NCBI RefSeq assembly: GCF_000305785.2
Contig: NC_018868.3
Coordinates: 1,474,001 to 1,538,000, forward strand
Reading direction: 5' to 3'
Origin: Simiduia agarivorans SA1 = DSM 21679
Lineage (GTDB): Bacteria > Pseudomonadota > Gammaproteobacteria > Pseudomonadales > Cellvibrionaceae
DNA: 64,000 bases
Shown: piece by piece, positions 60,054 through 64,000 of the stretch
Layout: every line of letters starts with the position of its first letter
How positions within the stretch are numbered: the stretch's first letter is position 1
Translations under genes and position numbers: made by a program
The notes under the pieces: model-generated
The model's input: the letters and a program-made list of their open reading frames with translations, nothing else
Database searches by the model: none
Told to the model about the DNA's origin: nothing

Positions 60054-62744
60054 TTACAAATCCCACTTTACGCCAAGGCTGAGTGTGCGATCGGCCACTT
60101 CCTCAAGAATCACCACGCCGTCCTGTTTCACCTCACGTTCCTGATTAAGCAGGTTGGTCAGGCGTAACCGCACGCTGAGATTCTCCATGGGATAAAAGGC
60201 GTAGTTCAGATCCAGTGAATTGAACGGCTGCTCGTAGGCATCATCTGCACCATCGCGGGCGGCAAACAGAATGCGCTCACCGAAGAAGTTATATGCCAGC
60301 GTCGCCGAGTGATATCCATCGGGCGAGTCAAAGCCCACTTGAATGTTGGCCACTTCTTTCGAATGGCCGGTCATGCGGCGCTTATTATTGGTTAAGCCGA
60401 TATCCGTATCGGTAATGGTGATTTCCGAGTCACTGTAAGTGACGTTTCCGGAGACGAAAAAGCCTTCGGCACCGATCGGTTGCATGTCATACAACCATTC
60501 CATTTCCACACCGGTGAGCTGGGCTTCTTCCGCGTTAACAAAGGTCAACACCACGTTGTCATCGGAGCCGGCGGCGCGAATGGTTTCGATGGGCGAATCG
60601 ATATTTTTGTGAAACAACGACACCGTGAAGCTGTTGCCATTATCAAAAAACCACTCCCCCCGGGCATCGTAGTTCTGCAGATCCGATGTTTGCAGGTAGG
60701 GGTTACCCACCACGCGGTAATCCGTCACCGGGTCGATGTATTGCACCACTGCCACTTCCCGCAGATCCGGGCGCACCGTGGTACCGCCGTAACCCAAGCG
60801 GAACTGAAAGGTTTCAGCCCAGAAATCCTGGGTCATATAGGTCATGGACAATGACGGATAGTTTTTCGCCTCCGCCACCACAATATCTGCCAGCTCGTCA
60901 TCGGACACGCGCAGCTGATTATCAAAATCCAGCGTATCGATAGGCAGCGCCGCCTGCTTGAAATCTTCCCGACGGAGACCGCCGGACACGCGCCAGGTGT
61001 CATTCCAGGTTACATCGAACTTGCCGTACCAGGCATCCAGCGTTTGCGCAGCCAAATAGGATTCAGCTTCGGCGGAACCCAGCGATGCAATAAAACCGTT
61101 GTCCCGGTCCTCAATGCGACCACAGCAGAGAGCCTCGCCGGGGGTACCAGCCAAAGCATCGGGATCGGCATTGGACGTATCGATATTGACCGTGGTGCCC
61201 AGATAGCTGCGATCCTTGCGGGAACCATCGTAACCACCGCTCAGTTCCAGCCGGTAGTTATCGCCTTCGACAGGCAATACCAGATCCCAACCATAGCTTT
61301 CCACATTGTCGGCCAGATCGGTAAAACGGAATACCGCCGCCGTCGACAGGTCTTCAATTCGGGTGCTGAGCACCGCACCGGTATCCATATCAATGGCATT
61401 CATGCCTTCCACAGATACTTCGTTGGGCTTGTCAGTGGTGGCCTTGGAATCCGAGTAAAACCATTCGAACGCCAGATCGTCCGCCCACCGGAATGGCAGT
61501 TCGTACACCACGTCATTGAAGGTGGAGACCAACTTGTGTTCACCCCGCAATTGGTTGGTGCGCAGCTCCCGTTCTTCGTACCGGAGTTCGTAGGTGACGT
61601 ATTGGTTACCACTGTCGATCTCGGCATTATTGGCATTGAAACCGGTGGTTATGCTGGCCTCATCGTCAGTATCGCGGATGAATAAATGGGTGTAATCGAT
61701 CTGGTGATCCAACCCATAGGCCAGGCCCACGCTGCCAAAACCATTGAGCGAGACTTCATCCACGGTGCGTTGGGTGTCGGAATAAATGCGCTCGGGATTG
61801 TTCGAACTGCGGTTGGTGCGATCTTTGTTGCGCACTTTATTGTCGTACGAACCCATGGCAATAAAGCCCAGGTTCCAGTCGTCGCTTAAATCGAAGTTGT
61901 ATCCCACGCCAGCTTTGATTTTTTTGTCGGGGCCATTGGATTTTGTGGTGATATCAATATCGCGATTGAGCGACGCGGCAATTTTCCGGTTAATGGCCTG
62001 CGCTTCCGGGATGGTGTGAAAGCCGCCATCTTTATTCAGTGTCTGGAAAATATTGGCAACCGAAATGTCGCCGCGATAGGTCTGTATCGCCTGGGTGATT
62101 TCAGCGGGCAACGCCCGCGTTCCGTCATCGGTACCCAGCGCATCGTCACCACCGCCATTGTAGGTCAGGCCGTCTTTGCCCGTACTGGCCGAGCTCCAAC
62201 CGCTGCCCACGGTAACATTCACCAGCAGGTCGTTGGGCAACGCGCGGGTGCGGATATCCACGTTACCGCCACCAAAATTAGCCGGCATGTCGGCGGAGTA
62301 AACTTTTTGCACCGCCAGCGACTCAATCACCTCTGCCGGAAAAATATCGAGCGGAATCACATTGCGCTGCAAGTCCGGTGAAGGCACCAGCGCCGAGTTG
62401 AGCTGGGCCGAGGAATAACGTTCACCCAGACCGCGCACGTAGATAAACTTGTCATCCACCAGCGTCAGGCCCGGCACACGTCGCAACGCAGACGCCACGT
62501 TCGGGTCACCCACCCGCACGATCTGCTCGTTACTGATGATGTCGGTTACCACATCGTATTCGAGCCGCTCGGCAATCACATCTTCGGCACTGCTTTTCTG
62601 GCGGGCGACGACGGTCACTTCTTCAAGCGGTTGGGCAATCTTGATTTCAGTGTCCTGTGCCAGCGCCGTTGGCGCTACGCCCCAAGCTGCCGCAACGATC
62701 GCGCTTGCCAACGCGTTTCGCTGCCAGGATTTATTCATGTTCAT
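60054..62744 (-). CDS. TonB-dependent receptor paired with beta-helix protein
   Basis: 896 residues from the ATG at 62744 (MNMNKSW); a second ATG six bases on is also possible, and the longer frame was rejected. Signal peptide to about 30 (ALAQ), TonB-box-like LEEVTVVARQ (about 41-50), plug with YVRGLGERYSS, NVIPLDIFPAEVIESLAVQK and GGGNVDIRTRALP, then a large barrel ending in LGVKWDL. This plug style marks a TBDR subgroup that is often encoded directly next to a secreted beta-helix-like protein, as here. Substrate unknown. A structured 3' UTR and a strong terminator follow. Confidence 0.9.
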   Translation of the reverse strand: MNMNKSWQRNALASAIVAAAWGVAPTALAQDTEIKIAQPLEEVTVVARQKSSAEDVIAERLEYDVVTDIISNEQIVRVGDPNVASALRRVPGLTLVDDKFIYVRGLGERYSSAQLNSALVPSPDLQRNVIPLDIFPAEVIESLAVQKVYSADMPANFGGGNVDIRTRALPNDLLVNVTVGSGWSSASTGKDGLTYNGGGDDALGTDDGTRALPAEITQAIQTYRGDISVANIFQTLNKDGGFHTIPEAQAINRKIAASLNRDIDITTKSNGPDKKIKAGVGYNFDLSDDWNLGFIAMGSYDNKVRNKDRTNRSSNNPERIYSDTQRTVDEVSLNGFGSVGLAYGLDHQIDYTHLFIRDTDDEASITTGFNANNAEIDSGNQYVTYELRYEERELRTNQLRGEHKLVSTFNDVVYELPFRWADDLAFEWFYSDSKATTDKPNEVSVEGMNAIDMDTGAVLSTRIEDLSTAAVFRFTDLADNVESYGWDLVLPVEGDNYRLELSGGYDGSRKDRSYLGTTVNIDTSNADPDALAGTPGEALCCGRIEDRDNGFIASLGSAEAESYLAAQTLDAWYGKFDVTWNDTWRVSGGLRREDFKQAALPIDTLDFDNQLRVSDDELADIVVAEAKNYPSLSMTYMTQDFWAETFQFRLGYGGTTVRPDLREVAVVQYIDPVTDYRVVGNPYLQTSDLQNYDARGEWFFDNGNSFTVSLFHKNIDSPIETIRAAGSDDNVVLTFVNAEEAQLTGVEMEWLYDMQPIGAEGFFVSGNVTYSDSEITITDTDIGLTNNKRRMTGHSKEVANIQVGFDSPDGYHSATLAYNFFGERILFAARDGADDAYEQPFNSLDLNYAFYPMENLSVRLRLTNLLNQEREVKQDGVVILEEVADRTLSLGVKWDL

Positions 62745-62779
62745 GTTCTGCAAACCTTGTTGATGTTTTCTTACGCGAA

Positions 62780-62803
62780 GGGTTTGGGGTGTCCCCCAAA
62801 CCC
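62780..62803 (-). other. intercistronic hairpin between beta-helix gene and TBDR
   Basis: GGGTTTGGGG-TGT-CCCC-CAAACCC, without a U-tract. Probably a message-stabilising or attenuating hairpin between two co-transcribed genes. Confidence 0.5.
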
Positions 62804-62852
62804 GGCGTCGGCACACTGGCAACCGGATTCAGTTACCGGTACAACCCAGGTC

Positions 62853-64000
62853 TTACTCCAGACCCAGGGTCCAGCCCGCAGTCCAATCATCATCAGCCGT
62901 TACCGCGCCGAAGTGAGAGGGGTTTTCCAGGAACATATCGGCGTTTTCAGGCAGTGTTGAAACGTCGGTCATATTGACGGTGATAGCGCCACCACCGGCC
63001 GCTGCAGACGCCATCAGCATGTCAGCGGTAAAAATACCATCCAGCACGCTGGCGGCTTCTGTGTCGCGGAAATTGTTGCTGAATGCATCGAAGAACGCAG
63101 TGGTATTGAAGCTGGAACCGGCGGGCAGGTCTGAAGCCCCGGCGTTTTTCACGGTTTCAGAGCAAGCCAGAATGGTGGAATCCACGGTGATCTTGCCATC
63201 TTCGGCATTTTTCACGGTACCGGTGCTATTGATTTCAAAACATTCGTTGCCGCCGGCGGGGGAGACGACGATAGAGTTATAAATCTCACCTTCGGCGCCA
63301 TGACGCAGCAGGAAGCCTTCACTGTCGCCGTGGGTGCCATTGTCATTGCCCGATGTAATGCAGGTCAGGTTCGAGAAAACCGGATGAGAAATGGGTGCGA
63401 TCAACCAGTCTGCGGGATTGGCTGCATCGGCCGGGCGCTTGTCGGAGATGTTGTCGCCTTCTATGCAACGGTTGCCGTTGTTGCCCGCGTGTTTGATCAG
63501 CGCATACTGGATCTTGCCCACATAGCCGTCGGAAAAATCCAGGGAGTCGTCGCGCACATTGACCAGCACCGCGTGGGATACGTTTACCGCGCCACCGAAA
63601 AATTCGAAGCCGTCATCGAAGGTATTGTACACCTGCACGTGATCCACCGTGGTGCCGGCGCCCACGGCGTTAAAGGTAATGCCGTTCAGCTCGTCGCCTT
63701 CAACCACCGCGAAGCCGGAATGCTTGACCACCACATAGCGGAGTGAGCCGGAGCTTTCGGTGTTGTCATTGCCACCGTAATAGGATTCCTGGCCTTCAGA
63801 CTGCACCGAACAGGTGCCGTTGGTGCGCTCGGCTTCGGTACAGTTGTTAGTGATACCGTTGCCGTTGATCATGATACCGCCCCACAGGCTGACCGCATCC
63901 TCGGCCGCGGTATTGGTCACGAGATCGGAGTAGCCCGAGAAGATGATGGGTGCAGCCGACGTGCCGTTGGCAATGATGCGCGAGCCGCGGGAAATCCGCA
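62853..64000 (-). CDS. secreted beta-helix-like protein (partial at 5' end)
   Basis: The frame stays open to the right edge, so only the C-terminal 381 residues are seen. Repeated beta-solenoid turns with Gly/Asn caps (SLWGGIMINGNGITNN, NGITFNAVGAGTTVDHVQVYNT, FDDGFEFFGGAVNVSHAVLVNV, DDSLDFSDGYVGKIQYALIKHAG) resemble parallel beta-helix folds; DDGFEFFGG is a striking acidic-aromatic motif. Cys pairs near ITNNCTEAERTNGTC are possible disulfides. The gene lies upstream of a TBDR gene and probably in the same transcript; such pairs are common in marine gammaproteobacteria and alphaproteobacteria. Function not known; a binding or delivery role for the TBDR is an inference. Confidence 0.75.
   Translation of the reverse strand, partial: RISRGSRIIANGTSAAPIIFSGYSDLVTNTAAEDAVSLWGGIMINGNGITNNCTEAERTNGTCSVQSEGQESYYGGNDNTESSGSLRYVVVKHSGFAVVEGDELNGITFNAVGAGTTVDHVQVYNTFDDGFEFFGGAVNVSHAVLVNVRDDSLDFSDGYVGKIQYALIKHAGNNGNRCIEGDNISDKRPADAANPADWLIAPISHPVFSNLTCITSGNDNGTHGDSEGFLLRHGAEGEIYNSIVVSPAGGNECFEINSTGTVKNAEDGKITVDSTILACSETVKNAGASDLPAGSSFNTTAFFDAFSNNFRDTEAASVLDGIFTADMLMASAAAGGGAITVNMTDVSTLPENADMFLENPSHFGAVTADDDWTAGWTLGLE

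Overview
The window looks like chromosomal DNA of a marine or wood/algal-associated gammaproteobacterium of the Cellvibrio/Teredinibacter/Saccharophagus/Simiduia type. This is inferred from style: secreted multidomain hydrolases with Ser-, Gly- or Pro-Thr-rich linkers, CBM6 and ricin-type modules, many lipoproteins with an [LA]-x-C-GGG start, several TonB-dependent receptors (TBDRs), and housekeeping genes closest to Gammaproteobacteria (YbiT, HrpB, YigZ). No rRNA, tRNA, CRISPR array, integrase or intact insertion sequence was seen.

Layout. 1-6 kb: the 3' end of a glycine-zipper protein, the ABC-F ATPase YbiT, two small proteins, a REP-like repeat cluster, and an A/T-richer overlapping pair of unknown genes, the first with a glycine-zipper C-terminus. 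6-11.7 kb: a giant metzincin-type lipoprotein protease with PA14 and LamG modules, and an NTF2-like protein. 11.7-25.2 kb, minus strand: a probable beta-glucan utilisation locus made of a sugar porter, GH5-CBM6-CBM6-ricin B, GH3, lipoprotein GH5-CBM6, a TBDR and a membrane-anchored AraC-type regulator. 25.3-30.5 kb: pseudouridine synthase, a calcium-binding type-3-repeat lipoprotein with a small secreted partner, a hotdog protein and an unknown protein.

30.5-35.2 kb: a large secreted GH13 alpha-amylase convergent with a non-catalytic starch-binding protein. A second GH13 amylase lies at 54.5-55.9 kb. All three starch genes have a near-identical 14-bp palindrome upstream (LacI-type shape), which suggests one starch regulon. 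35.4-41.3 kb: PilZ plus DUF1631-like genes, an FKBP, and an overlapping envelope-sensing operon (DUF4389, LiaF-like, LytS-type kinase, LytTR regulator). 41.4-49.6 kb: an FG-GAP protein, a diguanylate cyclase, an Nramp homologue with altered metal-site motifs, and a molybdopterin oxidoreductase translationally coupled to a TBDR.

49.6-60 kb: HrpB helicase, GH18 chitinase, the second amylase, a solute-binding-like protein, and a tight four-gene operon with overlapping ends (METTL25-like methyltransferase, unknown, YigZ, lipoprotein Nudix). 60-64 kb: a TBDR with a structured 3' UTR and terminator, and a secreted beta-helix-like protein running off the right edge. Most starts were moved from the longest open frame to an internal ATG with a better ribosome-binding site or signal peptide; this is stated per gene. 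All family calls are by eye from motifs, without database searches.
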